Source: Flavobacterium sp. (GTDB lineage Bacteria > Bacteroidota > Bacteroidia > Flavobacteriales > Flavobacteriaceae). From it: a stretch of 64,000 bases of DNA. This document shows positions 31,290-40,079 of the stretch, piece after piece. The stretch spans positions 1,541,871 to 1,605,870 of the forward strand of contig NZ_CP136574.1 of assembly GCF_035195345.1 (NCBI RefSeq), written 5' to 3'. The notes under the pieces are model-generated. The model ran no database searches and was not told the origin of the DNA. It saw nothing but the letters and a program-made list of their open reading frames with translations. A program made the position numbers and the translations under genes. Within the stretch, counting starts at the first letter, position 1, and each line of letters begins with the position of its first letter.

Positions 31290-31640
31290 ATGCAAATTCA
31301 AGTAGTAAAATCAAAAATTCATAGAGTAACCGTTACGGGTGCTGATTTGAATTATATAGGTAGTATCACCATTGACGAAGCGTTAATGGAAGCTTCTAAC
31401 ATTATCGAAGGCGAAAAAGTGCAAATCGTTAACATCAATAATGGTGAACGACTTGAAACATATGCCATTAAAGGCCCTAGAAACACTGGAGAAATCACTT
31501 TAAATGGGCCTGCAGCTCGCAAAGTTCACAGAGGAGATATTATCATTATTATTTCTTATGGGATTATGGATTTTGAGGAAGCCAAAAAATTCAAGCCTAC
31601 ATTAGTTTTTCCTAACGAAAAAGACAACTCTTTAACTTAG
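31290..31640 (+). CDS. panD: Aspartate 1-decarboxylase proenzyme
   Basis: This enzyme decarboxylates aspartate to beta-alanine, the partner substrate of PanC. It is made as a proenzyme that cleaves itself between Gly24 and Ser25 to form a pyruvoyl cofactor; the site is visible in NYIGSITID. KIHRVTVTGADL, YAIKGPRNTGEITLNGPAARKVHRGD and IIISYGIMD are conserved. Its 116 residues are normal. It is downstream of panC with its own promoter within the panC coding region. Confidence 0.97.
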   Translation: MQIQVVKSKIHRVTVTGADLNYIGSITIDEALMEASNIIEGEKVQIVNINNGERLETYAIKGPRNTGEITLNGPAARKVHRGDIIIIISYGIMDFEEAKKFKPTLVFPNEKDNSLT

Positions 31641-31641
31641 T

Positions 31642-32601
31642 TTGAAAGTAAATATTAGAAATTTTTTTAGCCTTTCTATCCCGCTATTAATTGGGCTAGC
31701 AATTATCTATTATCAGTACACTACACTTACTCATGAGGAATTAGAAAAAATAAAAATCAGCTTCTTAAAGGCCGATTATTTTTATATATTTCTCTCCCTT
31801 TTTATTGCGCTTTTTGGGTATTGGTCAAGAGCTTATCGTTGGAAATTTTCTCTACAACATTTAGGATATAAAACACATTTTCGAAACGACCTAATGACCG
31901 TTTGTGTTTCTTATTTAGTTAATTTAACCATTCCTCGTTCAGGAGAAATATCTAGAGCAGCCTTATTAAAAAAATACGAAAACGTACCATTTGACAAAGG
32001 TTTTGGAACTATTGTAGCCGAAAGAATTGTTGATTTATTAATTTTTCTATTATTCGTGGTTATTGCCTTTGTTTTGCAATTTGAAAAACTTTATAAGTTT
32101 TTAATTGATAAACTACCCTTAGAAAAAATAATCTATTTACTAGTAGGCGGTTTTGTAATTTTTGTGATTTTTGTTTTTGTTTGGATTTATGCTGAATGGA
32201 AAATTATTAATAAATTAAAACAAAAACTATCTGGCTTAATAGAAGGAATGACGAGTATTTTAAAAATGAAAAACAAATGGAACTATATTTTTCATTCCTT
32301 TTTTATATGGCTATCCTATCTTTTAATGTTTTATGTAACCATTTTTGCTTTGCCAGAAACAGCCAACATAGGCTTTGATGTTGTTATTATGGGATTTATT
32401 TTTGGCAGTTTAGCAGTAGGTTTTACTAATGGCGGCATTGGAGCTTACCCCTTAGCCATTGCTCTAATTTACTCTTTATATGGAATTCCAAATGATGTTG
32501 GAGTAGCCTTTGGTTGGTTAGTATGGACCTCACAAACCCTTTTAACTATATTTTTAGGCTTAGTATCATATTTACTTTTACCTATTTTAAATAAAAAATA
32601 A
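31642..32601 (+). CDS. Lysylphosphatidylglycerol-synthase-type membrane protein (flippase-like)
   Basis: This 319-residue protein has about eight hydrophobic segments and matches the UPF0104/AglD-like membrane family, which contains the membrane half of MprF. Typical phrases are GYWSRAYRWKFSL, VSYLVNLTIPRSGEISRAALLKKYENVPF and FGTIVAERIVDLLIF, followed by GFTNGGIGAYPLAIALI near the end. The start is taken as TTG at 31642, one base after the panD stop, because the frame has no ATG until about residue 84 and the first membrane segment would otherwise be lost. Translation is probably coupled to panD. The transported lipid or glycan is unknown. Confidence 0.85.
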   Translation: MKVNIRNFFSLSIPLLIGLAIIYYQYTTLTHEELEKIKISFLKADYFYIFLSLFIALFGYWSRAYRWKFSLQHLGYKTHFRNDLMTVCVSYLVNLTIPRSGEISRAALLKKYENVPFDKGFGTIVAERIVDLLIFLLFVVIAFVLQFEKLYKFLIDKLPLEKIIYLLVGGFVIFVIFVFVWIYAEWKIINKLKQKLSGLIEGMTSILKMKNKWNYIFHSFFIWLSYLLMFYVTIFALPETANIGFDVVIMGFIFGSLAVGFTNGGIGAYPLAIALIYSLYGIPNDVGVAFGWLVWTSQTLLTIFLGLVSYLLLPILNKK

Positions 32602-32640
32602 ATTAGTAAATTGCTACTCTTTTAAACTAACTATTTTCTC

Positions 32641-33852
32641 ATGAAAAAATTTTTATTGCTAATTCTGTTAGCAACTACAAGTCTTTTTGCACAACGTATC
32701 CCCGAATCGATTGAAACAAAAAAAATAGGAACAAGAAGTTTTACAGTGGTAACACCGCCTTCTTATGAATCAAATCCTGAAAAAAATTATCCCACTTTAG
32801 TTCTATTAGATGGTGAATATTTATTGGATCCATTTGAAGGAATTTTAAAATATGGTAGCTATTGGGACGATTTGCCAGAAATGATAATTATTGCCATTGA
32901 TCAAAATAATGGCGAAACTCGTTTTAAAGATAGCGAATTTGATGAAGCTGGATTTCCTTCTGGTTCAGGCGCAAATTTTTTCGAATTCATTGGGGTTGAA
33001 TTATTACCATATGTAGAAAAAAAATACCGTACACTGCCTTTTAGAATGATTAGTGGTCATGACACAACTGCTGGATTTTTAAATTTTTACTTATACAAAG
33101 ACAACCCGATTTTTAATGCATATATTTCTCTAGCTCCAGAAATGGCCCCAGAAATGGAGAAACGAATTGCAGATCGTTTAACAAAAATAACAAAACCTAT
33201 ATTCTACTATCAAGCAACAGGTGAAGGTGATTTAAAAGAAATCAACGAAAAAGCAGCAGAACTAGATGCAAATATCAAAGCCATTCCAAACGCTACTTTT
33301 AAATATCAAAACGATGCTTTTAAAGGCGCTTCTCACTATTCATTAGTAGCTAAAGCTGTTCCAAATGCGATTTATTTCATCTTTGACGGCTACCAACCCA
33401 TTTCAATGGTGGAATTTCAAGATAAAATTTTAAAATTAGAAGCGGGTTATACCGACTATTTAATTGCTAAATATGATGAATTAGAAAAACGATTTGGTCT
33501 TAAACTGAAACCAAGATTGTCAGATTTCAAAGCTATTGAAGCTGCTATTTTAAAAAACAAAGCATACAATGAATTACAAACTTTAGGAGAATATGCCGAC
33601 AAACATTACCCAAAAACAATCTTAGGAACCTATCACCAAGCTTTGTATTTTGAAAAAACAGGTAATTTTAAAAAAGCTGTAAAAACATATCAAAGAGCCT
33701 TTACTTTAGAGTCAATTCGTGAGTTAACAAAAGATTATATGTTGAACCGTGCAGAAGCGCTAAAAGGAAAAGAAGACAAACCATCGGAAGAAGCACCAGC
33801 AGAAGTTCCTGCTGAAACTCCTACAGAAGAACCAACTGAAAAAAAGGAATAA
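32641..33852 (+). CDS. Secreted esterase-fold protein with Asp in place of the nucleophile Ser
   Basis: A signal peptide (FLLLILLATTSLFAQ) leads an alpha/beta-hydrolase of the putative esterase/Fes family (about residues 20-255), with RSFTVVTPPSYE, YPTLVLLDGEYL and MIIIAIDQNNGETR. The nucleophile elbow, normally GHSxGG, reads GHDTTAG with Asp141. A C-terminal His is present in GASHYSLVAKAVP. The C-terminal third is helical with a TPR-like repeat (TLGTYHQALYFEKTGNFKKAVKTYQRAF), then a Glu/Pro/Ala-rich tail. The missing Ser suggests a non-catalytic or altered enzyme. It lies in the panCD-radA cluster. Confidence 0.85.
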   Translation: MKKFLLLILLATTSLFAQRIPESIETKKIGTRSFTVVTPPSYESNPEKNYPTLVLLDGEYLLDPFEGILKYGSYWDDLPEMIIIAIDQNNGETRFKDSEFDEAGFPSGSGANFFEFIGVELLPYVEKKYRTLPFRMISGHDTTAGFLNFYLYKDNPIFNAYISLAPEMAPEMEKRIADRLTKITKPIFYYQATGEGDLKEINEKAAELDANIKAIPNATFKYQNDAFKGASHYSLVAKAVPNAIYFIFDGYQPISMVEFQDKILKLEAGYTDYLIAKYDELEKRFGLKLKPRLSDFKAIEAAILKNKAYNELQTLGEYADKHYPKTILGTYHQALYFEKTGNFKKAVKTYQRAFTLESIRELTKDYMLNRAEALKGKEDKPSEEAPAEVPAETPTEEPTEKKE

Positions 33853-33858
33853 AACAAA

Positions 33859-35220
33859 ATGAGTAAAGTAAAAACGGCTTTCTTTTGCCAAAATTGTGGC
33901 ACCCAATATTCAAAATGGCAAGGACAATGTAATGCTTGCAAAGAATGGAATACCATTGTAGAAGAATTGGTTCAAAAAGAAGAAAAAGTAGCTTGGAAAA
34001 CCACGAGTGCTACTTCAAAAGCCGCTACCAAACCTTTACTGATTAAAGAAATAGATACCGCACAAGAAATCCGATTGAACACGACTGATAACGAGTTGAA
34101 TCGGGTTTTGGGTGGCGGATTGGTTCCGGGTTCCTTAACTTTGTTAGGTGGTGAACCAGGAATTGGAAAAAGTACATTGCTCTTGCAAATTGCTTTGAAA
34201 TTACCTTATAAAACCCTTTATGTTTCGGGAGAAGAAAGCCAAAAGCAAATTAAAATGCGTGCTGAACGTATTACTTCGAATGGCGATAATTGCTACATAT
34301 TAACCGAAACCAAAACTCAAAATATCTTCCGTCAAATATTGGAAATTGAACCCGATATCGTCATTATCGATTCGATTCAAACGTTGCACACGGATTATAT
34401 TGAATCGTCTGCGGGAAGTATTTCTCAAATTAGAGAATGCACGGCTGAATTGATTAAATATGCCAAAGAATCCAATGTGCCTGTTTTATTAATTGGACAC
34501 ATTACGAAAGATGGAACTATTGCCGGACCCAAGATTTTGGAACACATGGTCGATACCGTTTTACAATTTGAAGGCGATAGAAATCACGTGTATAGAATTT
34601 TACGTTCGTTAAAAAACCGTTTTGGTTCTACTGCTGAGTTAGGTATTTACGAAATGCAAGGTTCTGGCTTACGCGAAGTCGACAATCCGTCTGAGATTTT
34701 AATTTCTCACAAAGACGAGCAACTTTCAGGAACGGCAATTGCCACGACTTTAGAAGGCATGCGTCCGTTAATGCTAGAAATTCAAGCTTTGGTAAGCACC
34801 GCTGTTTATGGAACACCACAACGCAGTACCACAGGTTACAACGCTAAACGCTTAAACATGATTTTAGCTGTTTTAGAAAAACGTGCGGGCTTTAGATTAG
34901 GCACCAAAGACGTGTTCTTAAACGTAACAGGGGGAATTTCAGTAGAAGACACCGCGATTGATTTAGCCGTTGTTGCTGCTATTTTATCTTCAAACGAAGA
35001 CATTGCCATAGCAGAAGGTTTTTGCTTTGCCGGAGAAGTAGGGCTTTCAGGCGAAATTAGACCCGTTAACCGCATTGAACAACGCATTCAAGAAGCCGAA
35101 AAATTAGGATTTACCACCATTTTTGTTTCGAAACACAACAAAATTTCCTTAAAAAATACGGGAATTAAAATTGTTTTAGTAGCAAAGATAGAAGATGTGG
35201 TGAGTGAGTTGTTTGGGTAG
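33859..35220 (+). CDS. radA: DNA repair protein RadA
   Basis: RadA is a RecA-like ATPase that drives branch migration in recombinational repair. The N-terminal zinc finger (CQNCGTQYSKWQGQCNACKEW) is followed by Walker A GEPGIGKST, then IVIIDSIQT as the Walker B strand. The family motif KNRFGS is present in RSLKNRFGSTAELG. A Lon-like C-terminal domain closes the protein (VFLNVTGGISVEDTAIDLAV, GEVGLSGEIRPV). Its 453 residues are normal. It is the last gene of the plus-strand cluster and lies 3 bp from the end of the convergent YozG-type regulator. Confidence 0.97.
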   Translation: MSKVKTAFFCQNCGTQYSKWQGQCNACKEWNTIVEELVQKEEKVAWKTTSATSKAATKPLLIKEIDTAQEIRLNTTDNELNRVLGGGLVPGSLTLLGGEPGIGKSTLLLQIALKLPYKTLYVSGEESQKQIKMRAERITSNGDNCYILTETKTQNIFRQILEIEPDIVIIDSIQTLHTDYIESSAGSISQIRECTAELIKYAKESNVPVLLIGHITKDGTIAGPKILEHMVDTVLQFEGDRNHVYRILRSLKNRFGSTAELGIYEMQGSGLREVDNPSEILISHKDEQLSGTAIATTLEGMRPLMLEIQALVSTAVYGTPQRSTTGYNAKRLNMILAVLEKRAGFRLGTKDVFLNVTGGISVEDTAIDLAVVAAILSSNEDIAIAEGFCFAGEVGLSGEIRPVNRIEQRIQEAEKLGFTTIFVSKHNKISLKNTGIKIVLVAKIEDVVSELFG

Positions 35221-35223
35221 GAA

Positions 35224-35430
35224 TTATTTTTTTACATATTCCAAAATATCAGCTGGTTGACAATCTAATATTTCACAAATTGCTTCTAACGTAGTCAACC
35301 GAATTGCCTTTGCTTTCCCTGTTTTTATAATGGATAAATTAGCTGTTGTTATGCCCAGCTTTTCTGCTAATTCAGCCGAACGCATTTTTCTTTTTGCTAA
35401 CATAACATCTAAATTGATGATGATTGGCAT
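35224..35430 (-). CDS. YozG-type XRE/Cro transcriptional regulator
   Basis: This 68-residue protein is little more than one helix-turn-helix (INLDVMLAKRKMRSAELAEKLGITTANLSIIKTGKAKAIRLTTLEAICEILDCQPADILEY). Small XRE proteins of this type are often found beside DUF2975 membrane proteins, as here, where the gap is 2 bp. It should autoregulate the pair; a fitting palindrome overlaps the promoter at 35976-35994. It is not a recognisable antitoxin, because the partner is an integral membrane protein with no toxin signature. Confidence 0.9.
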   Translation of the reverse strand: MPIIINLDVMLAKRKMRSAELAEKLGITTANLSIIKTGKAKAIRLTTLEAICEILDCQPADILEYVKK

Positions 35431-35432
35431 AA

Positions 35433-35936
35433 TTAAAAAGTTAAATCGTTTTCTTCTTTTAAGTGTTTTGCAATGACAAAAACTTCACTCAAAACTAAGA
35501 AAAACAAACCTAATGAAAACAGCAAAACAAAAGGATTCAATCCTAAACTCAATGAAATATTATTTTTTACTATTTCAAGAATGAAATTAGGAATTCCACC
35601 TAACAAAGCAGATAAAATAATAACAAACCCTAATCTCTTCATTAGAATTACAATTTCCAGATCAAAAATAATTTTCAATTGAAACAAACGCAATAATTTT
35701 CTAAATAGAAACAAACCGTAAATAATAAGTGAAGCTGAAATACATAAAAACCCAAAAAGTACTTTAGTTCTTAAATCAACCACTTCTAAAATAGTGCCAT
35801 TAACTTTAATTGGAACATCAAGAGGTTCACTATCAATAACTACCATAACAATAAAAAACAATAAAAATGGAATCGTAATCAACATGGTAATCCAAACAAA
35901 ATCGACAATACCTTTCAAAAAATTTAATTTTCTCAT
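35433..35936 (-). CDS. DUF2975 integral membrane protein
   Basis: This 167-residue protein has four hydrophobic segments (IVDFVWITMLITIPFLLFFIVMVV, LFGFLCISASLIIYGLFLF, LGFVIILSALLGGIPNFIL and LGLNPFVLLFSLGLFFLVLSEVFVIA). The ending SEVFVIAKHLKEENDLTF is typical of DUF2975 proteins. Its function is unknown. It is the first gene of a two-gene operon with a YozG-type regulator, suggesting a sensing or stress role. Confidence 0.87.
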   Translation of the reverse strand: MRKLNFLKGIVDFVWITMLITIPFLLFFIVMVVIDSEPLDVPIKVNGTILEVVDLRTKVLFGFLCISASLIIYGLFLFRKLLRLFQLKIIFDLEIVILMKRLGFVIILSALLGGIPNFILEIVKNNISLSLGLNPFVLLFSLGLFFLVLSEVFVIAKHLKEENDLTF

Positions 35937-35961
35937 CTCTTTAAAAATATTAAGTTCGAGA

Positions 35962-35990
35962 CAAAAATATAAAAAATTATTGTTTTACAA
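35962..35990 (-). promoter_or_regulatory. Promoter of the DUF2975-YozG operon
   Basis: On the minus strand TTG (35990-35988), an 18-bp spacer and TATTTTTG (35969-35962) match the consensus, 26 bp before the start codon. Confidence 0.7.
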
Positions 35991-35994
35991 TAAT
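35976..35994. promoter_or_regulatory. Palindrome overlapping the DUF2975-YozG promoter, candidate operator
   Basis: ATTATTGT (35976-35983) and ACAATAAT (35987-35994) are perfect 8-bp arms around TTT. The palindrome covers the -33 TTG and the adjoining spacer. Its size suits a small XRE dimer, so the YozG-type protein is the obvious candidate ligand. Confidence 0.6.
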
Positions 35995-36048
35995 AAAACA
36001 TTAAATTTTGATAATTTTTTAATTTGTGAAGTTAAAAATAAATAGACC

Positions 36049-36071
36049 TGACAGGTTTTTGAAACTTGTCA
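36049..36071. repeat. TGACAGGTTT hairpin
   Basis: TGACAGGTTT (36049-36058) pairs with AAACTTGTCA (36062-36071) with one G-T pair around a 3-base loop. I recall hairpins of this wording from other flavobacterial spacers, so it may be a dispersed repeat and could also terminate the minus-strand TPR gene. Confidence 0.5.
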
Positions 36072-36101
36072 AATTTTAAATTGCGCTATCGTTGCGGTGA
36101 T

Positions 36102-36121
36102 ATACCCGAGTGGTCGGGTAT
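36102..36121. repeat. ATACCCGA palindrome touching the TPR gene stop codon
   Basis: ATACCCGA (36102-36109), GTGG and TCGGGTAT (36114-36121) form a perfect 8-bp stem with a 4-base loop. It sits in a short stretch richer in G and C (from about 36082) than the surrounding spacer, and its last base belongs to the stop codon of the TPR gene. Confidence 0.6.
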
Positions 36122-36675
36122 CAATCACAATTACCCTCAATTCTTTCATATGCTCCCTTTGCGCCAAGCTCTCCAGCCCTAGAAAAATCTAAACAAGCAG
36201 AATCTTTTTGGCCAAGTAAAATTTTTATTTCGCCCCTTAATTTATAAAAAATACCGTTTTTATCATCTATCTTGATAGCTTCATTAACATCAATTATTGC
36301 AGCATTTAAGTTATTCATAGCGACTTTTGGATAAGCTCTTTCATAATAAGCTAATGCTATTATTTTGAATGTATCTGGATTAATATTTTTTTCAGACAAA
36401 GTGTAATCCTTTAACAATTCTATCGTTTTTGTTATATCTAATATTGCTCCTCTATAATCTTTTAATCTATCTTTAGACATCCCTCTAAATAAATAATACG
36501 TGCCTAATAAAGTAGGATATTTTTCTTTATCAATAGCATTCGTAAAATCAACAACGGCTCCTTTATGATCTCCATTCTCAAGTTTTTGCTTCCCTAATGA
36601 AAATGACTCTTCTGCTGTTTGACCTAAAGAATTGACACTATAAAACGCTAACAAAATCAATATTAATAATCTCAT
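36121..36675 (-). CDS. Small secreted TPR-repeat protein
   Basis: This 184-residue protein has a signal peptide (RLLILILLAFYSVNSLGQ) and about four tetratricopeptide-like repeats (AEESFSLGKQKLENGDHKGAVVDFTNAID, YYLFRGMSKDRLKDYRGAILDITKTIEL, LAYYERAYPKVAMNNLNAAIIDVNEAIKI and KLRGEIKILLGQKDSACLDFSRAGELG). It ends with a Cys (GNCD). It probably acts in the periplasm as a protein-binding scaffold. It lies downstream of mfd with its own promoter and ends at a palindrome. Confidence 0.85.
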   Translation of the reverse strand: MRLLILILLAFYSVNSLGQTAEESFSLGKQKLENGDHKGAVVDFTNAIDKEKYPTLLGTYYLFRGMSKDRLKDYRGAILDITKTIELLKDYTLSEKNINPDTFKIIALAYYERAYPKVAMNNLNAAIIDVNEAIKIDDKNGIFYKLRGEIKILLGQKDSACLDFSRAGELGAKGAYERIEGNCD

Positions 36676-36703
36676 GTTTTTGATTGTAATAATTATATAA
36701 AAA

Positions 36704-36734
36704 CAAATCTAATAAATTTTTAAATCCCCTCCAA
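36704..36734 (-). promoter_or_regulatory. Promoter of the TPR gene, inside the 3' end of mfd
   Basis: On the minus strand TTG (36734-36732), a 20-bp spacer and TAGATTTG (36711-36704) match the consensus, 28 bp before the start codon at 36675. Confidence 0.65.
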
Positions 36735-39700
36735 CAACTCCAACGCCTTATTCACACTTTTCACATTATCAAAAGTCAGTAATAAACGTAAGCCGTTTTT
36801 GGTTTCTTTTTCTTTGATTTTACAAACATTGCCGTTGCGTTGGGCAAATTGTAGCACTTTCATGAAACGGTTACTTTGGTAAAAATCACTTTGTTGGTCG
36901 CCAATGAAATACCCTACCATTTTGCCTTGTTTCATTAGTAAACGTTCAATTCCCATGGCGGTGGCTTTCCATTTGATACGCACACTATTTAGTAATGCAA
37001 TGGCTGGTTTTGGCAACGCTCCAAATCGGTCAATTAGTTTTTGTTCAAATTGTTGCAACGTAGCTTCGTCTTTAATTTGGCTCAACTCGTTGTATAAATT
37101 CAAACGTTCGGTAATGTTGTTGATGTACTCATCTGGGAACAGCAATTCGAAATCGGTATCAATTTGAATGTCTTTGACAAACTCTTTGGTTTCAATGTCG
37201 TTTTCTTCTTGGTATAAATCTTTGAACTCGTTTTCTTTCAACTCGTCAATGGCTTCGTTCATGATTTTTTGGTAGGTATCAAAGCCAATTTCGTTAATAA
37301 AACCACTTTGTTCACCACCTAATAAATCACCTGCACCACGAATTTCCAAATCCTTCATCGCAATATTGAAACCGCTTCCTAATTCGCTAAATTGTTCCAA
37401 AGCCGTAATACGCTTTTGCGCTTCACCTGTCATCATCGAATACGGTGGTGTAATGAAATAACAAAACGCTTTTTTATTACTTCTTCCCACACGACCCCGC
37501 ATTTGGTGCAAATCAGACAAGCCGAAATTATTGGCATTATTGATAAAAATAGTATTCGCATTCGGCACATCTAAACCACTTTCAATAATGGTGGTTGCGA
37601 CCAAAACGTCAAATTCGCCTTCCATGAAAGCCAACATCAATTCTTCAAGTTTTTTTCCATCCATTTGACCGTGACCGATACCGACTTTTGCTCCTGGCAC
37701 CAAACGTTGAATCATTCCGGCTACTTCCTTGATGTTTTCAATTCGGTTATTGATGAAAAACACTTGGCCTCCACGCTGAATTTCATACGAAATCGCATCA
37801 CGAATGGCTTCTTCGTTAAAACGAATCACGTGCGTTTCAATAGGATAACGATTGGGCGGAGGTGTTGTAATTACCGATAAATCGCGCGCTGCCATCAACG
37901 AAAACTGCAACGTTCTCGGAATTGGAGTGGCGGTTAACGTCAACGTATCGACATTCGTAGCAATAGTTTTTAATTTGTCTTTTACGTTGACTCCGAATTT
38001 CTGTTCTTCGTCGATAATCAACAAACCTAAATCTTTGAACACGACATTTTTATTCACCAATTGATGTGTGCCAATCAAAATATCAACTTTCCCTTCTTGT
38101 AATTTTTGAAGCGTATCGGCTTTTTGTTTCGCCGTTCTAAATCGGTTCACATAACTTACCGTTACGGGCATATCTTTCAAACGTTCCGAAAACGTGCGGT
38201 AATGTTGGTATGCTAAAATAGTCGTTGGCACTAAAACCGCGACTTGTTTTCCATTATCCACCGCTTTAAAAGCCGCACGAATAGCTACTTCTGTCTTTCC
38301 GAAACCAACATCGCCACATACTAATCGGTCCATCGGACGCTCGTTTTCCATATCCGCTTTTACATCAGCTGTAGCTGTGATTTGGTCGGGCGTATCTTCG
38401 TAAATGAACGAACTTTCTAATTCTTTTTGCAAATAACTATCGGGTGAAAACTGAAAACCTTTGTCTAATCTTCGCTTTGCATACAACTGAATTAGGTTGA
38501 ACGCAATGTGTTTTACCCGTGCTTTTGTTTTTTGTTTTAGGGTTTTCCAGGCGTTACTTCCCAATTTGTAAATCTTAGGAGGTGCGCCATCTTTCCCATT
38601 GTATTTTGAGATTTTATGCAGCGAATGAATGCTCACATATACAATATCGTTATCGGCATAGACCAATTTTATGGCTTCTTGCGTTTTGCCTTCCACCTGA
38701 ATTTTTTGTAAACCACCAAACTTTCCAATTCCGTGATCAATGTGCGTAACATAATCACCCACCGACAAAGAAGTTAATTCTTTTAACGTAATGGTTTGCT
38801 TCTTTGAATAACCATTTTTGATGGAAAACTTATGATAACGTTCAAAAATTTGATGATCGGTGTAACACGCAATTTGATTTTCTTCATCGATAAATCCTTC
38901 AAACAATGGCAACACCATGGCTTTATACTGCTTGCGAACACTTTCAGAATTTTCGGCATCAATATCTTCAAAAATATCATGAAAGCGACTCGCCTGATTT
39001 TCATTAGAACAACACAAATAATTTTTGTAACCGTTGAAATGATTCTCGCTCAAATTGTTCAACAACAAATCGAATTGTTTATTGAACGAAGGTTGCGGTT
39101 GTATATGAAATTCGACTTTTTTATCCGTTTTAAAAACAGCATTAGCCTGCAATTCAATTACTGAAAAATCCAGTGCACGTTTTAAAAACTGCTTTTGATT
39201 TAAAAATAAATCTTCGGGTGGCACGTGTTGAATATCTTTGGATAATTTATCGAAAGCTTCATTGGCTTTGTCGAATAATTTATCCAATTGTTGTCCTAAT
39301 AATTCGGTATTTTGAAAAATTAAAACCGTTTTTTCGTTGATATAATCCAAGAAACTTTCGCGGTTTTCTTGCAGTAATTTATTTTCAACATTTGGGATAA
39401 TCGATATCTTTTTCAGTTTTTCAATCGATAATTGTGTTTCGACATCAAAACTTCGGATGCTGTCGATTTCGTTGCCAAAAAATTCGATTCGGTACGGATT
39501 ATCATTGGAAAACGAAAACACATCAATAATTCCACCACGAACGGAAAATTCGCCCGGTTCAGTAACAAAATCTACTCGTTTGAAATTGTATTCAAAAAGT
39601 GTTTCGTTAATAAAATCAATGGACAATTTGTCTTCCACAGATAGTTTCAACGTGTTTTTCTCTAATTCTTTTCGGGTAACGACTTTCTCGAAAATGGCTT

Positions 39701-40073
39701 CGGCATACGAAACAATGATGGCTGGTTTTTTGCGCGAATTGATTCTGTTTAGCACTTCAGCTCGAAGCAACACATTTGCGTTATCGGTTTCTTCAATTTG
39801 GTACGGTCTTCGGTACGAACTTGGGTAAAAAAGCACGTCTTCGGCATTAATTAATTGCTCCAAATCGTTTAAATAATACGCCGCTTCTTCTTTATTACTG
39901 AATAAAATCAGGAACGGAAGTTCGGATTTTTTAAACAGTGAATGTGCCGCAAAAGACAACGACGAGCCAACCAAACTAGTCATTTGAGACTTTTGGCGCG
40001 CTGCGAATGTACTTTCTAAAATGGCAATCTTTGATGACTTATCGTAAATGGATATAATGTCGGACTTGCTCAA
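36720..40073 (-). CDS. mfd: Transcription-repair coupling factor
   Basis: Mfd removes stalled RNA polymerase and recruits nucleotide excision repair. Its 1117 residues are normal. The N-terminal UvrB-homology modules are present (LFYPSSYRRPYQ, EPGEFSVRGGIIDVFSFS), then the RNA polymerase-interacting domain (SVGDYVTHIDHGIGKFGGLQKI). The SF2 motor has Walker A CGDVGFGKTEVAIRAAF, a DEEQ box (LLIIDEEQKFGV), LTATPIPRTLQ and QMRGRVGRSNKKAFCYF. The TRCF C-terminal domain follows (ERLNLYNELSQIKDEATLQQFEQKLIDRFG). It lies 6 bp after a lipoprotein gene, so the two form one operon. Confidence 0.97.
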   Translation of the reverse strand: MSKSDIISIYDKSSKIAILESTFAARQKSQMTSLVGSSLSFAAHSLFKKSELPFLILFSNKEEAAYYLNDLEQLINAEDVLFYPSSYRRPYQIEETDNANVLLRAEVLNRINSRKKPAIIVSYAEAIFEKVVTRKELEKNTLKLSVEDKLSIDFINETLFEYNFKRVDFVTEPGEFSVRGGIIDVFSFSNDNPYRIEFFGNEIDSIRSFDVETQLSIEKLKKISIIPNVENKLLQENRESFLDYINEKTVLIFQNTELLGQQLDKLFDKANEAFDKLSKDIQHVPPEDLFLNQKQFLKRALDFSVIELQANAVFKTDKKVEFHIQPQPSFNKQFDLLLNNLSENHFNGYKNYLCCSNENQASRFHDIFEDIDAENSESVRKQYKAMVLPLFEGFIDEENQIACYTDHQIFERYHKFSIKNGYSKKQTITLKELTSLSVGDYVTHIDHGIGKFGGLQKIQVEGKTQEAIKLVYADNDIVYVSIHSLHKISKYNGKDGAPPKIYKLGSNAWKTLKQKTKARVKHIAFNLIQLYAKRRLDKGFQFSPDSYLQKELESSFIYEDTPDQITATADVKADMENERPMDRLVCGDVGFGKTEVAIRAAFKAVDNGKQVAVLVPTTILAYQHYRTFSERLKDMPVTVSYVNRFRTAKQKADTLQKLQEGKVDILIGTHQLVNKNVVFKDLGLLIIDEEQKFGVNVKDKLKTIATNVDTLTLTATPIPRTLQFSLMAARDLSVITTPPPNRYPIETHVIRFNEEAIRDAISYEIQRGGQVFFINNRIENIKEVAGMIQRLVPGAKVGIGHGQMDGKKLEELMLAFMEGEFDVLVATTIIESGLDVPNANTIFINNANNFGLSDLHQMRGRVGRSNKKAFCYFITPPYSMMTGEAQKRITALEQFSELGSGFNIAMKDLEIRGAGDLLGGEQSGFINEIGFDTYQKIMNEAIDELKENEFKDLYQEENDIETKEFVKDIQIDTDFELLFPDEYINNITERLNLYNELSQIKDEATLQQFEQKLIDRFGALPKPAIALLNSVRIKWKATAMGIERLLMKQGKMVGYFIGDQQSDFYQSNRFMKVLQFAQRNGNVCKIKEKETKNGLRLLLTFDNVKSVNKALELLEGI

Positions 40074-40079
40074 AATGTA

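Noticed and set aside
35224..35936. YozG-type regulator plus DUF2975 as a toxin-antitoxin pair
   Set aside because: The partner is a four-helix membrane protein without toxin motifs, and small XRE regulators beside DUF2975 are a known non-TA arrangement.
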